From contig NC_088318.1 of assembly GCF_910592395.1 (NCBI RefSeq), positions 10,912,349-10,976,348 of the forward strand: 64,000 nucleotides of DNA, read 5' to 3'. Position numbers and translations under genes: made by a program. This document shows, in pieces, positions 40,339 through 52,560 of this stretch (positions within the stretch are counted from its first letter, which is position 1; every line of letters starts with the position of its first letter). Origin of the DNA: Lineus longissimus (taxonomy: Eukaryota > Nemertea > Pilidiophora > Heteronemertea > Lineidae). A model generated the notes under the pieces. It had not been told where the DNA came from. It searched no databases and saw nothing but the letters and a program-made list of their open reading frames with translations.

Positions 40339-40589
40339 GGTGACTAAAGGTATTGGTTTGCTTAAGAAGAATACGTGTTTACCTGGAGAGGAAATCACCA
40401 CGCAGAAGAAACCTACAAAAGATTAGTACATTTTGAGGGGCGTAAGGCCCAGAGTTATTCTCTTTATCCGATTGTACCCCTCCAACACTGTAATGGGAGG
40501 GCCTTGTTTCTATTGTGCTGCAAAGGTAAACCAATACCTTTACCCAAGGTGGTGATTACTCCTTGATAGCTTAGCAAATGTGTCTTGTA

Positions 40590-43500
40590 AATAACCCAGC
40601 CATATTTAAGGCAGGTGTTCAATATCACCAGCAAACGCACCTCAGAGGTGGAACTTCTCGATATTCCCAGACAATGCAATTTTTAAGTGGTCTGATAATA
40701 GTGAAGACAATTCTTCGGTGTAACTGGCCAATGTGACTTGTATGTGCCACAGCAATCTTGAAGACGATTTCCCATAAATGTGTCTTTGATGTGAACTAGT
40801 CGTCCTCAAGACAACCTCTCACTATTCCTACCAAATGGGACTTGGATGTGACCCAGCCATCCTAAAGTTAACTTCTCAATATCCCATGCCAAGGCGACTT
40901 GAATGTCCCTGGCCACACCGAAGTCAACCTTTCAATATCCCTAGCCAGTAAGACTTCCATGTGCCGAGCCATCTTGAAGACAGTCTTCAGTCTCATTTCT
41001 TCAATACATACCAACAATTTCATGTCCTTTGGCCCCGGTCCTGGGGACAACATTTCAATATCACCAGCCAGTGCACCATTGATGTACCCCAGGGACTCTG
41101 AAGACAAACTCTTTCAATATTGTGAGTCAATGCAACCAGGATGTACCCTATCATCCATGAAGATAGTCTATGCAATGTGACATGGCTGTGAATAAGCTAA
41201 CCTGACGAAAACCTTTCAGCATCCCAAGCACATGCTGCATAATGTTTTCTTGCCATGGCAAGTCAGAAGACAACATTTTATTGTCCATTTTCAACATCCC
41301 TAAATGTACCTTGGATTTACCATGACAACATTGAAGAAACCTTTCACTATCACTAGGCACTGAGACATGGTTGTGCCCCTGCTACTTTTCCATTTTCTTG
41401 AGAGAATCCAAAAATCGGATGCGCTGCGACCAAGTGTTCAATATCCCTAGGCAAATGTACCTTTGGTGTGTTCTCCTGTCACTCTGAAGACAATTTTTCA
41501 ATACCACCAGCCCCTGCACCTCGGGTGCACAGTAGCCACCACGAAGACAATTTTCAATTTCATTAGCCAATGCGACAGGGATGGATCTCGGCTATTCTGA
41601 AGACAACCAATATCTCAAGCAAATACACCTTGCATGTACCCCAGCCACCCTGAGATAAATATCCATGGCAAATGCGAGTAGGATGTGCCACGGTTATCCT
41701 GACGACAGGTTTTTATCATCCAGCAGGTGCGACTCGGATTCGTGTCCCAGTAAACCTGATGATTACTCTCAGTGCTCGGAAATATAACATGGATGTGCTG
41801 CGCCATCCTGAAGACGATTTTCGTCATCACCGGGATTTTGACTTGGATGTGCCCCGTCCCGGTTTGAAGACAACCTCCCAATGAATATCCCTAGTCAATG
41901 TACATTGGATGTATCCCAGCAACCCTGAGAACAATCTTTCAATATCCCCAGCAATTGCTAGTTTTATCTGCCATATCCCTGGCCAAGTTCGACTTGGATC
42001 ACAGGCACGTCGAAATAAAAGCTCGTTTGTCAGTCGATTTGGGAATGTTGAGCTCTTATTTCTACGTCCCTGTGCATGGATTCCAGCAAACCTGTCGACT
42101 ACTTTTCAATCACTGGAAAATACATCCCGAAGACGATCTTCCATTTCATCACTGGCAAATATGGCATGGATGTGTCCCCTCCGACCTCCCTGAGGACAAC
42201 CGTTCAATATTCCTAGCCGGCCGGCTGGCAGTGCAACTCAGATGTGCCTGGTCATCCCGAAGACAACCTTTCATTATCCCTTGCTAATCCATAAAGGATG
42301 CTCAATGTATGCTGTAGACAAACTTTCAATATCCCAACCAATGTACCGTGGATGTACCCAAGCCATTCTGAAGACACCCTATTGGTATCACTGGGCATAA
42401 GACATGGTTGTGCACCAGTAGGCTACCTGAAGACAGCCTTTCAGTACCCATGACGATAATTCTGAAATATGGTCCTCGACAGGCACTGCCACACTGAAGA
42501 CAACGTTGTCACTAGCCAATTGTACCTCGGATGTACCCTGGCCATCCTGAAGACAACTTTTCAACATCATCAGGTAATGTGACATAGTTGTGCCCAAGCT
42601 ACCCCCGAAGACAACCTTTCAACACCCCTAACAAATGCTGCAAGATGTCCCACGGCCATTCAGAAGACAACCTTTACCCTTCTCTATCCAGTGCTCTATG
42701 GATGTGCATGTACCCCTGCCACTATGAAGACGCTCTTTCAATAGCCTCGGCGGATGCACATTGGATGATGAAAGGTTGTCTTCAGGAGTGCAAAGGCACA
42801 TCCAACTTGTATTTCTAGGGATTGAAAAGCAGTCGTCAGGTTTGCTCGGACGCACACCCTAGTCGCACGTGATTTGTCCCTCGTCAGGAGAGCTGTGGTT
42901 CATCCAACTCGCATTTGCCTGGGCTATTGAAAGGTTGTTCTCCGGATGGCTGCGGTACATCCAAGGTGGATTTTAAACTGGGGATATTGAAAGGTGGTCT
43001 TCCAGCGTGACTGTGGCTCTGCTGTTACCCTGAAGCCAATCTTTCGGTCAATATGACTTAGATGATGTGCATCAGCCTCAGCGAATGCAATCTTTCTGTG
43101 TCTGCTCTGGTAGCAAATGCGACTTGGATGTGCATCAGCCATGCTGTAGACCTCTTTTCAATATCCCTGGCAAATGCTTGCCTTGATTTAGATGTGCATC
43201 AGCCTCATTTATATAACCTTTCAATATCCGATGTGACTTGGATGTGCCCCAGAAATTTAGACAGCTTTTGAGATCGCTCAATATCTCTATAACAAATTTG
43301 CATTGAATGTGCCCAAGCTGTTTAGGACAACCTTTCTATATCACCGGCAAATGCGACTTGGATGTCCCTCAGCCACTGTGAAGGCATCCTTTCAATATCC
43401 ACAGCCAATGTGCAGACTAACGTGTGTCCCAGCCATCCAGTAGACAGCTTTCAATATCCCTAGCTCATGCAACACAGATATGCCCCAACCAAGCTAAAGA

Positions 43501-43870
43501 TGACCTCTCAGTATCCCCAGGGATGGCGGCGACCTGGGTGCGCCTAGCCATTCTGAAGACAAGTTTCCAATATCCCATGAGCAAGTGGGACTAAGATGTG
43601 TCCCAATTGTGCGGAAGACAACTTTTTAGTCTGTCGAAAATGAAAATTGGATGAGCCTTGGCCATCCAAAGACATCTTTTTGATGTCCTTCAGTAGCAAA
43701 TATGCCTTGGTCATCCTGAAGACGTCTCTTCAATATCTTCAGATGTCATACCCACATTGAAGGCAACTTTTCAAAATCTCTTACAATTGTGCCTTGGATG
43801 TGCCAAAGCTACCTTGAAGACATTATGTTCTTCATTGCTCAAGGAATATGCGAACCGGCTCATATTCTGC
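40590..43870. repeat. 3.3-kb degenerate minisatellite, about 57-bp units
   Basis: More than 50 diverged units read 'cc.agccaatgcgacttgga', 'tgtgccccagccatcctgaa', 'gacaacctttcaatatcc'. Frames shift between units; the runs of short ORFs are not coding. A block at about 42770-43010 is in the opposite orientation. The unit on the minus strand is recognisably related to the 75-bp unit at 4440-7350. 43871-44960 has no gene that I can support. Confidence 0.9.
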
Positions 43871-44964
43871 CAGAGAGAGTTTCATCCATAAATCCCAAAC
43901 CGGCCACCAAACGCCCATCAGTTCATACCTATTCTCAAGCGACACCATTGCCATCTTTACCAAGACTGGTTTAAGGGCTCTTTTAATGAAATATTATTGA
44001 CATTTAGTAGCTGGCTTGTACATGGGTGCTTTTGGGGGTCTTTTTGGGTGAAAATTGCTGAAATCCTCCAGGGAAATCAAGGAAACACATCAAAATGTTC
44101 TAGGGTCTAAAGGTTTAAAACTCATGGGTGATTGAAGTCAGGACAACATTATCATCAAGTAATGTTGTAGTGAAAAGCATTTAACTGAAGAAAAGAACTG
44201 CAACAGAATTTTGAAATATCCGACACATTTATATTCTTTAAATACATCCATGACAAAGCACTACATTTACAAGCAATAATCATAGTTTGCACAATATTAG
44301 AACCAGTAAATGCTTCCAGTCCATCCATGATTCTGGCGCACCTGTCGCATATTGGCCTAATTCTTGCAAAGTAGGACCTTTTGTACTGGCGTCCTTCCGA
44401 TGGCTTACCGTAACTGCTTCAACACAGTACCGTATGGAAGCATCCATTAAGTACGTACGCACGAAAACGCAGATTTTTAGACCCCCTCTGACCTGTGTGC
44501 ACCTTGTACACATTGCCTCAAACCTCCCTCCCCATGTTCGAGCGTACGCCTAGAGACCACTTTATTACGCGATGAATTGCCTATTTTCCTTCCTGCGGCG
44601 CCACAGGTGGGCGGACTGCGCATTAACACTGACATGGCACACACGTGGGAAAACAGCGCGAGAAACAGCAATTATAAACCTCGTAGTGGGGTGTCATCAG
44701 AGCCCAGTCAAGTTTATTGCGTGTAAGTTCTGGCCTCATGTGCAATACTAAAATGATTCCCTTGATTTTGTTCAGAAAACGGTTCTTGGGTCACATACGT
44801 ACGCAAGACTATATACCCCCTCCCCCCCTGTACGCACAGTGTACGGTTTTTCATAGACCCCCTCCCCCTCAGGGAGTATGATGCTCCCTATGTACAAGTA
44901 CTACACCAGAGAATGGTGTTAGATACACTCTCATATTACATTCCTTTATACGAGTCCATGAAAA

Positions 44965-45267
44965 ATGTGGCGCACCACGGCAAAATGAGTCGCATGTCGT
45001 TCAGAAGATGAGCCTAAAATGACACCAGGACATGATAGAAGAAATTCGTGTAACATTGCGCGATATTGTATCGCCAGGTCGTGAGAGTCAGCGTTATATC
45101 GCAACTTTTTAATTGGAATCAAGACTATTACGTAAATGGCGATACAATGCAGAAGTTGGGATACAATTCCGTGCAACGTTACTAAGATTTCACATAAGGC
45201 AGTCAATAGTGAAATGAACAACCAGTCCGTCTCAACCTGTCAAGCTCGGAGCGACATGCGACTCACA
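44965..45267. mobile_element. GTGACCC MITE with a nested second element
   Basis: The outer arms match 21669-21863. The middle (about 45049-45182) is foreign, with ends 'gtgtaacattgcgcgata' and 'ccgtgcaacgttac' and internal inverted 'atattgtatcgcc' and 'ggcgatacaat'. It lies just beyond the CIAPIN1 stop codon. Confidence 0.8.
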
Positions 45268-45300
45268 AAGATGCTGTTGGTATCAAATTAATCCTGTCGA

Positions 45301-48300
45301 TCAAGCGTCCGCCTTTAACTGTCTATTGGATAGTGAAACCTTTTCTCCTGGTTTGAATGCTGGCATCCCCAGGTATGGACAACTAGCGCAGCGGAATGCA
45401 TCACCAAGATAACACTGCAAGAGAGGACAATGAAAGTTTTACGCAAGTCAAAACAGGAATGAGGCCAATTAGGCTGCAGGATAAATTGACCAGGAATAGC
45501 AGCTGGAACCAGTTGGTACGAAACCAATGGGAAGATTATATCATTGCAGTGACATCCACGGATCTAATTACCACACTCATATCTGAGACATGCATGGAGA
45601 TGTACATGAACTTGGCCTCCACACATAGGTTAGGCAAGAGACGTCCTTGCTAAACAGTAGCTACATGATTATCTAAGGCAAAAGCTATAAACTTATACAT
45701 AATTACATACAGTGGAACCCCGGTAACACGACCTCCCAAGGGACTAAGCCGAAGTGGTCGTGTTACCGGGGTGGTCGCGTTAGTGAATTTAAGAATCATA
45801 AGTAGGTTTTCCCGCCAAAACATCGTCCTAGCAGATATGCTGTGTGTACATTGACATGCATTAATGACTACGCCACCGGGTGATTCGATAATTTGTGTGT
45901 ATATCACGAATAAAAAATCATTTTCTTGAGTGTTTTGCGTTTAATTTACAACTTATGTAAATGAGTAAATAAACTGACGAGAGCTAATTAGACCAAACAT
46001 TACATTAAAACTTGAGCATGCTAATTAGAGCAAGCATGTCATTCACACCATCGGCAGCTGCCCTTCTTGATGTCAAGCTAATATTCCCGCTAACATTGAG
46101 AGAGGTGATGTGAGAAGATGTTGAGAATTCTTCCTGATGTCTTCCTGCTTTAACTTCAGCCAATTTGAACTGGTACTGATTAAATCATCTTTTTAAAAAC
46201 GTATTTTATCAATATTACGACGTAGTAAGCATTCTTTACTTTGAGTATCGGTACTCTTACTAATCAACATAATTTATTTGTCCTAAAAACTACGTGTGCA
46301 TGCCTCTTGACATCATTTAATACTAAATGATGAAAAACAAACCGTGAGTCGAAAAGAAAGTTTATTCTTCATTTTATTTGCGCTTACATTTGATCAAACT
46401 CACTTACACATCATTTATTTTCATATGGATTCCCATGGTCATTGTGTTCGAGGTGCTAACTATCAACACGGATTTGCGAGAAGGTGCCAATTGATACGAT
46501 GCGGTCATGGTTGATTACGGCAATTAGGCCTCATGGTCGCGTTAGCGGGGTTAATTTGCAGTTTGGGACCGACCAAGCTGGTGGTCGCGGTCTGGGTACC
46601 GGGGTGGTCGTGTTAGCGAGGGCCAGTTAATGAGAATTAGAGAGAAAACCATTCGGGACCGGAGAATTTTGGTCGTGTTCGCGGGGTGGTCGCGTTACTG
46701 AGGTGGTCGCCGACCGGGGTTCCACTGTACATAATTATATTTATACAGCGCAATCTCCAGACAGTCTGTATGTTCAAAGCGCTGTACAGTTATAAACTGA
46801 AGGCCCTCCAAAAAAGATGGGTTTTGAGAAGGGCCTTGAAGATATTGAGGTCAGTGCAAGATGTCAGTCCAATTGGTAGCTCATTCCATAACTACATGAG
46901 ACAGTTCTAATGAGACAATTGGACAATATTTGTATGTTTAAGGAATTGAACCCGAGGCGGAGGACCTTGGTTGAGTTACCAAGACACTCGAGGGTGGAGC
47001 TAAAATACAGTCCAAACCCGAGCCGACAGGCGAGGGTTTGGACGAAATTTTAGCTCCACCCGAGAGTGTCTTGGTAACTCAACCAAGGTCCGAAGCCGAG
47101 GGTTCAATTTCTATTCTAAAATACCTCAAACTTAAAAAGATAGGCCACGAAATAACTTGAATATGTGCGAATTTGGCAAATTCCATCCATCGCCTGCCCG
47201 GAGCGCCGGTAGCGCCGTTGTTTACATTATGTTACGGCAGCCCGTATAGGAAGTCCGGATCGGCTCGCTCAAGTGACGCTAAAATCCGCGCAAATGGGCT
47301 ATTTGGAGCGTTTTTCTCAGCAAATATGTGTAGTGCTCATTAAAAAACTTAGGGTGGTTGATGCTTCCTTGGCTGATTTGTGTTTGAAGCAGTGTTTTGA
47401 GAGCCTCAAACTTCTGAAGTGAGCTGTGTGCATGGTTCCACATTTTAGTGCAACCCGAGGGAACTTTGGTAGAGCATCTTGGTTGCGTGTCCAAAACACT
47501 CCACTCTCAGAACGAGGCTTATGCATTTTCCATTTAAAAGTTGACTTTACGGTACCAAGGTATTTTAGAATGATGATCGATTAGTTTTGCTGGAACTGGG
47601 AGGGACTTTTCACTGTAACTGCATGTACATGTATTGGTTTTCAGTCCAGTCACTATTCGATTAGTTTTGCTGGAACTGGGAGGGACTTTTCACTGTAACT
47701 GCATGTACATGCATTGATTTTCAGTCCAGTCACTGCTAGATTAGTTTTGCTGGAACTGGGAGGGACTTTTCACTGTAACTGCATGTACATGCATTGATTT
47801 TCAGTCCAGTCACTGCTTGATTAGTTTTGCTGGAACTGGGAGGGACTTTTCACTGTAACTGCATGTACATGTATTGGTTTTCAGTTCAGTCACTATTCGA
47901 TTAGTTTTGCTGGAACTGGGAGGGACTTTTCATTGTAACTGTATGTACATGTATTGGTTTTCAGTCCAGTCACTGAAAGAACATTTGATACAGTTGATAC
48001 TTACACTACCACAAGCAGAGGCTGCAGCCTGAGTCTTTTGTTTTGGTGTTTTCCCAGCTTCCAGCTCATCAGCAAAACCACAAGTGCAATTCTTACAGGC
48101 CTTTTTCTTCTCGGAGTTAGGTCCACATTCAGCTGTAAAAGGAAAGTTTGTTTATTCTAGTGTCACCCCTGAATGAAACGGCCAGCCAGCTTTTTGCTTA
48201 TGAGACACTCTTTACTTCCAAACTCCTCTCTGTAATGCCAGACGCCTGGCGAGAAGGCAGTTTGTACCCTGTATCTAACCAGGTGGCAGCTTACCAACTG

Positions 48301-51300
48301 GCTGCATCGGAAAGAGGTTACTTGCGGGCCTTGAATCTCCGGCCTTCTGTTCACGAGGTCGACATCTTAACCGCTAGCCTTTCGGGATCAGGTGTAAGAG
48401 AATTTGAATTATTGCCCTGCTTTGTAATAGAATTCGACAATTTTCCAATACAACTGTACCATACCCTAAGACAAGGATTCGTTTAATCTCTATAGTGGTT
48501 CGGTTATTATCGCTAGCTTTTTGTGTACAACGAACACTGGGTTTAAGTCTCCTTTCAAAGAATTAGCAATGTAGGGTTTGGCATCTTACCCAAGGACACA
48601 CAGACAAAACCAACTTTTCCCAGAGTCAACGCAATGAACTCCTGATTATGATCCAGTATGTCAATTGTTGGTACTAAGATTGATGTACAGTAGAACCTAC
48701 CTTAATGGACACCTCGCTATTAAGGACACCCTCTCTATTAAGGACACTAGTTTTGGTCCCAAATTGGGTCTTTCCATTCAATTCGACCTCTCTAATCGGG
48801 ACAACTCTCTATTATGGACAGTACTTGTTAGTCTCAAGAGTGTCCTTAATAGAGAGGTTCTACTGTATCATGACCAACATAGTTTCCTCACCTCTAAGTG
48901 AAGCAGGATCTGGCTTTTTCAGGTCATCTTCATCCAGTAGTTCCTCCTCATCAACAAGGTCTATGTCATCATCTCCCATATCATTGGCAGACAGGGTCCA
49001 CACTGCAGCAGCATTTGCTTCTACTTTTGGTGGCGCTGCAACAAAAATACACGCAATGAAAATTTCCCTGTAAATTACTGTCTGTGTGCCAATGAACTGA
49101 AGCAGTCAGGTGAGCCTTTTACTTGTATATCAAAGAGTCTTCGAGCAGGACACCTGGACATTCAACACGTTACGGGAACTATTCGAAACCAAAAAAACAC
49201 AACATCAAAAAGTCCAAAAAGAGTAGAACATCTCTATTATTAAGGACATCCTTAGGACTGACAAGTGCTGTCCTTGATAGAGAGGTGTCCTGATCAGGAG
49301 GTCAAATTGAATGGAAAAAACCAAGTCGGGTCCAAACTAGTGTCCTTGATGGTGAGGATGTCCTTAATAGAGAGGTGTCCTGATTAGAGAGGTCATATTG
49401 AATGGAAACAACCAATTTTGGACCAAAACTAGTGTCCTTAATAGTGAGGTTGTCCTTGATGAGGAGCTGTCCACTAACAGAGGTTCCACTGTAGTTTGCC
49501 ATATCACATTCAATAACCTGCAACAACTGCTTGTACTTTGTACACCGAATATCGATTTGGGACCAAAACTAGTGATAGAGAGGTTGTCCTTAACAATGAG
49601 TAGTTCTTTAACAGAGAGGTGTCCGCTAAAAAAGGCTCCACTGTACCTGCAGCTTTCTTGGCAAATGAAATTTTCAGCTGCGTTGACGCTCCAAGTTCAT
49701 AGTCAGGCTTCCGTGATGTGACTTCTACAAGTTTGACATCAGTGTCTACTCCCAAAGCACTCTTCAGACCAGGGACTTCACTCTCACTGAGCTGTACAGT
49801 AGATGGCTGCAATCATGAGAATGGATCATGGACTTATCTGAGTGTATTGTTAGGCCCTCTTGAATGAACATGAAGTAACCATTTGAAAATTTGAGGTCTT
49901 ACTGATTGGTGTACCACACTATTATAATGATAAAGACAAGAGTGCTGGTCGCATCAAATCCATACAAACTGAATCAAGTCGCTCTTAAACGCAGGCAATA
50001 GGTGTGAACGAAGTGGGGCAGCTTAAGTTACACCGAGACACTAATAGTTGCCTCCACTGTCTCACAATGCACATCACTATTTGAACTTATACGAACACTA
50101 TTGTTACCACACGAATCAAATCAGACAATGTTTTCAGAGCAGTAACAGAGCAACAGTCACCAGAAGAGAACATAAGTTAGACTGCCTACATTCTGCCTAC
50201 AGCCTCCCTGCTCTAAGGAATAGCTATAGCTATACCAAGGGTCGGTATGACTTTGATACCAATTTGAAATCAACAACCAAAACAAGCCAGGTTGTGAAAA
50301 TTGGCAGTTGACTCGCACTGTCATGATCTACCGCATCTGATTCTGAGAACTCAGCTTGCAATACTTACGGATGAAATATCGACAAATCCAGACAATTTCA
50401 ACACACGCATTAATTTATCTGCTGTTTGGATCTTTTCGCCAATTCCAACGGCCTCTCGTACCAGTAGCTCCCCATCTGGTTTAAGGATGCGTATCAGTTC
50501 GGCAAGAACTTCATCTGTGTGAACCACGCAAGCTGGTGGGAGAACACCGGACTGGATTACATCAAAACTCGAACCACTGTGAGAAGCTGAAATACGATTT
50601 GAAACAAATCTTTGAATGAACACTTTTTTAAAGCTAATAGCATTATAGTTGAAGCTCTTCATCGCTATCGGCAGTAGACTGGTCTTATTGTAAAAACTGA
50701 TTTGAGGTCCGGATTCCGGAAACTCCCAAAGCGTAAACTCAACAGTGCCATCATCTTTGACCCCTGCCCTCCGGCCAATCAATGACTTTGTTTATTTTAG
50801 ATGTCAACAAATGGACACGTGGACGGGGAGTCCCGGTTTTTAATGACGTCCGTCATCACCTCACGTTTTCTGTTGTACATGTACTTGTATATAAACATAT
50901 ATTTCCTGTCTGTACATTAGACTTTGAAAAAGGAATCAAAATATCCGAAACGTCGTCTATTTCATAAAACGTTGTAGTGTTGTTTTTTATATCAATCTTG
51001 AGGTCCGAATTGGCAATTTTCTATTTATTTTGACTTCTTTAATCAGTACATGTCTCATCTTTGGACATCATCTGTCACCCCAATGGTGTCCTTATTTGAG
51101 AGGTTCTATTGTGTTTTTGCAATTATGATAATGATACATGTACTGGCATTGGAACCATTTTTGAATTTCTAAACCATTCATTAGCTCTTTAAATCCTGCT
51201 AATGTTAAACGGTCTGACAACATTTTTTCCGATTGACTCAGAATTCTGGATAAATACAAAAAATGTTTACGCAAGTATGACATTCTTGAACTAAACGTTA

Positions 51301-51462
51301 TGGGGGTAACTTACACAATAGTAATCTGTCTTTGTGTTCAAGCTGAATGGCGCCAGTGTCAGTCACTTCTTTTTGAAGGTTGGCAACAATATCCTGGACA
51401 TTCTCTGGTGGTGAAGATGATCCCCAGAGCAGTAGTACGCTCTGACCGGGTGCAAGTGGCAT
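45301..51462 (-). CDS. CIAPIN1: Anamorsin / CIAPIN1, cytosolic Fe-S assembly factor (6 coding exons, complete)
   Basis: Anamorsin accepts electrons from the diflavin reductase NDOR1 for cytosolic Fe-S cluster assembly. Exons on the minus strand: 51462-51315, 50586-50369, 49806-49647, 49035-48892, 48132-48005 and 45414-45301. Phases close to give 303 aa (human 312). The N-terminal methyltransferase-like domain has '[13 protein letters not shown]' and '[18 protein letters not shown]'. An acidic linker '[16 protein letters not shown]' follows. The first cluster motif is '[17 protein letters not shown]', with one extra residue in the first spacing relative to human. The second is 'CGSC' plus '[11 protein letters not shown]' (CX2CX7CX2C). 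An acceptor at 51470, just before the ATG, implies an upstream 5' UTR exon. Intron 5 (2.6 kb) holds several repeats. The exon-3 donor is partly made by a MITE's target duplication. Confidence 0.97.
45710..46727. mobile_element. 1.0-kb element with CAGTGGAACCCCGG ends (CIAPIN1 intron 5)
   Basis: Inverted ends CAGTGGAACCCCGGTAACAC and 'cgaccggggttccactg' with TA on both sides (45708-45709 and 46728-46729). Near both ends are many 'ggtggtcgcgtta' and 'ggtcgtgttac' words in both orientations. The TA target and CAGTGGAACC ends match pogo/Tigger-type elements, and the first ten bases equal those of the smaller MITE family. No transposase ORF. Confidence 0.85.
46940..47112. repeat. Long imperfect palindrome (about 80-bp arms)
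   Basis: The left arm 'ggaccttggttgagttacca', 'agacactcgagggtggagct', 'aaaat' is mirrored by the right arm, around a short centre near 47022. It can form a long cruciform or hairpin. It may be part of a larger element: 'tattttagaat' at 47560 mirrors 'attctaaaatacc' at 47113. Confidence 0.85.
47579..47978. repeat. 80-bp x 5 tandem repeat ending 27 bp from CIAPIN1 exon 5
   Basis: Exact 80-bp spacing of 'gattagttttgctggaactg' (47579, 47659, 47739, 47819, 47899), with over 90 percent identity by eye. Each unit contains 'tgcatgtacatg' and 'ttggttttcagtccagtcac'. The array stops just downstream, on the gene strand, of the exon-5 donor. Confidence 0.95.
48240..48390 (-). repeat. tRNA-derived SINE (CIAPIN1 intron 4)
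   Basis: On the minus strand the head reads 'gctagcggttaagatgtcga' (A-box region) and 'ggccggagattcaaggcc' (B-box region). A non-tRNA body follows: 'cagccagttggtaagctgcc', 'acctggttagatacaggg'. No tRNA cloverleaf closes. Confidence 0.65.
48688..48865. mobile_element. CAGTRGAACC MITE (CIAPIN1 intron 4)
   Basis: Full length, 'cagtagaacctaccttaatg' to 'gagaggttctactg', with TA on both sides. It ends 26 bp from the exon-4 donor. Confidence 0.92.
49222..49552. mobile_element. Doubled-core CAGTRGAACC MITE plus shared flank (CIAPIN1 intron 3)
   Basis: Same doubled core and same 60-bp flank as 31770-32098. The first end is worn ('gagtagaacatctctattat'). Confidence 0.82.
49553..49643. mobile_element. 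Half MITE forming the CIAPIN1 exon-3 donor
   Basis: Only the half from 'gatttgggaccaaaactagt' to 'aaaggctccactg' is present. Its TA duplication (49644-49645) supplies the T of the donor GT: exon 3 ends at 49647 and the intron reads G, TA, then the MITE end CAGTGG. Confidence 0.85.
51030..51110. mobile_element. Degenerate CAGTRGAACC MITE remnant (CIAPIN1 intron 1)
   Basis: Recognisable words: 'catctttggacatcatctgt', 'ggtgtccttatttgagaggt', 'tctattg'. Confidence 0.5.
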
Positions 51463-52560
51463 CTTCAGACTGAAAGTGAAAGAAGAAACATCACATGATA
51501 GTATTGTCGATAAAGTGTAGAAACCTCAAGATGGTCTGCGAGGTCCCTACTATTTTTCTTTGTGTAATTTAAGGAGACGAGTTCGACAAAGTTTTTTTGC
51601 TCTGACCAGTCTTGAGTCATGAAATGAAGCGAAGGAGGACTGAGACATTGCATTGTTCAAAGCAAATTTAGTATGTCTTCCCAGGCTGGCTTCGACCATC
51701 CGACAAGTCGGGAGTTTGCAGCATTTGTCTGATGTGTTCTTAGTTCCTATTCAGGCTGCCTTCTGCCTCAGGCTCAGAGTCAGGTTCTCGTTGAAACCTG
51801 TCTAGTGTCTATGGACATTTCCGAAGAAGTTTGTTTGGGCGTTGGCAAGTCATGTGTTTCACCTGGAACTTCACAGTTACTTCGTCCTTGAGAGTGTGTG
51901 CATTTATTTTTTGGGCTTTGAATTGATGAAAAAGGCCATTGTAACCTCAATACAGCCATTAGCGTGATGACCATGACAATGCAGTAATTATGCACGTATA
52001 ACATGCACAACCTACGCTACAGCCTACTGTACATGGACTGTACCATACTGACATATGTATTGGGCAATAACTTTTTTGGAAGTACCAGGACAAACACTAT
52101 CGATAAATGTTTCATAACAGGTTCTGCCTTAATTTCATTATTGAATTCTTACACTGAATCACAAATCGTAGCAAAGAGAATGTATTTTTTGTTCGTAACA
52201 AGTTCTTGACTTTCAATGAGAAGTGGTGGCAAGGAAAATGAAGTACCAATTTTGCAATAAGGGACACAAAAGGAGAGTCGTTGTTCACATCCACATTCAC
52301 AGCCAATACGTTCGTAAAATTGCTGAACTTCAATTTTTTCGTGGTGAACAAATGATAAGATGAAAAAACAATCTGCAACAAAATAAATTGAAAAAACTTC
52401 ACTAATTTGCAAGTTTTGTGCGTTTTTCTGGGGACATCAACTCCCATTTCCCTTACGTTGTTTCAGTACTTCTCAATGGCTTACTGGAGTTTGCGCAACG
52501 CAACGAAACAAAAGAAATGGGGGAGCGACCATTAATTTTGACCACGGTAGTTTTCGGTTT
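51463..52560 (-). promoter_or_regulatory. Putative 5' UTR intron and promoter region of CIAPIN1
   Basis: The acceptor at 51470 needs an upstream exon. A plausible one lies near 52550-52457 and ends with donor-like 'aaacaac|gtaagg' on the minus strand. The 13-mer TTTTGACCACGGT (52536-52548) is just upstream and recurs in the DPAGT1/SLC5 promoter. The exon is a guess from splice-site context only. Confidence 0.35.

Noticed and set aside
40590-43870. Possible zinc-finger-like repeat coding in the 57-bp array
   Set aside because: 57 bp is 19 codons, but indels between units break every frame and there is no Cys/His spacing.
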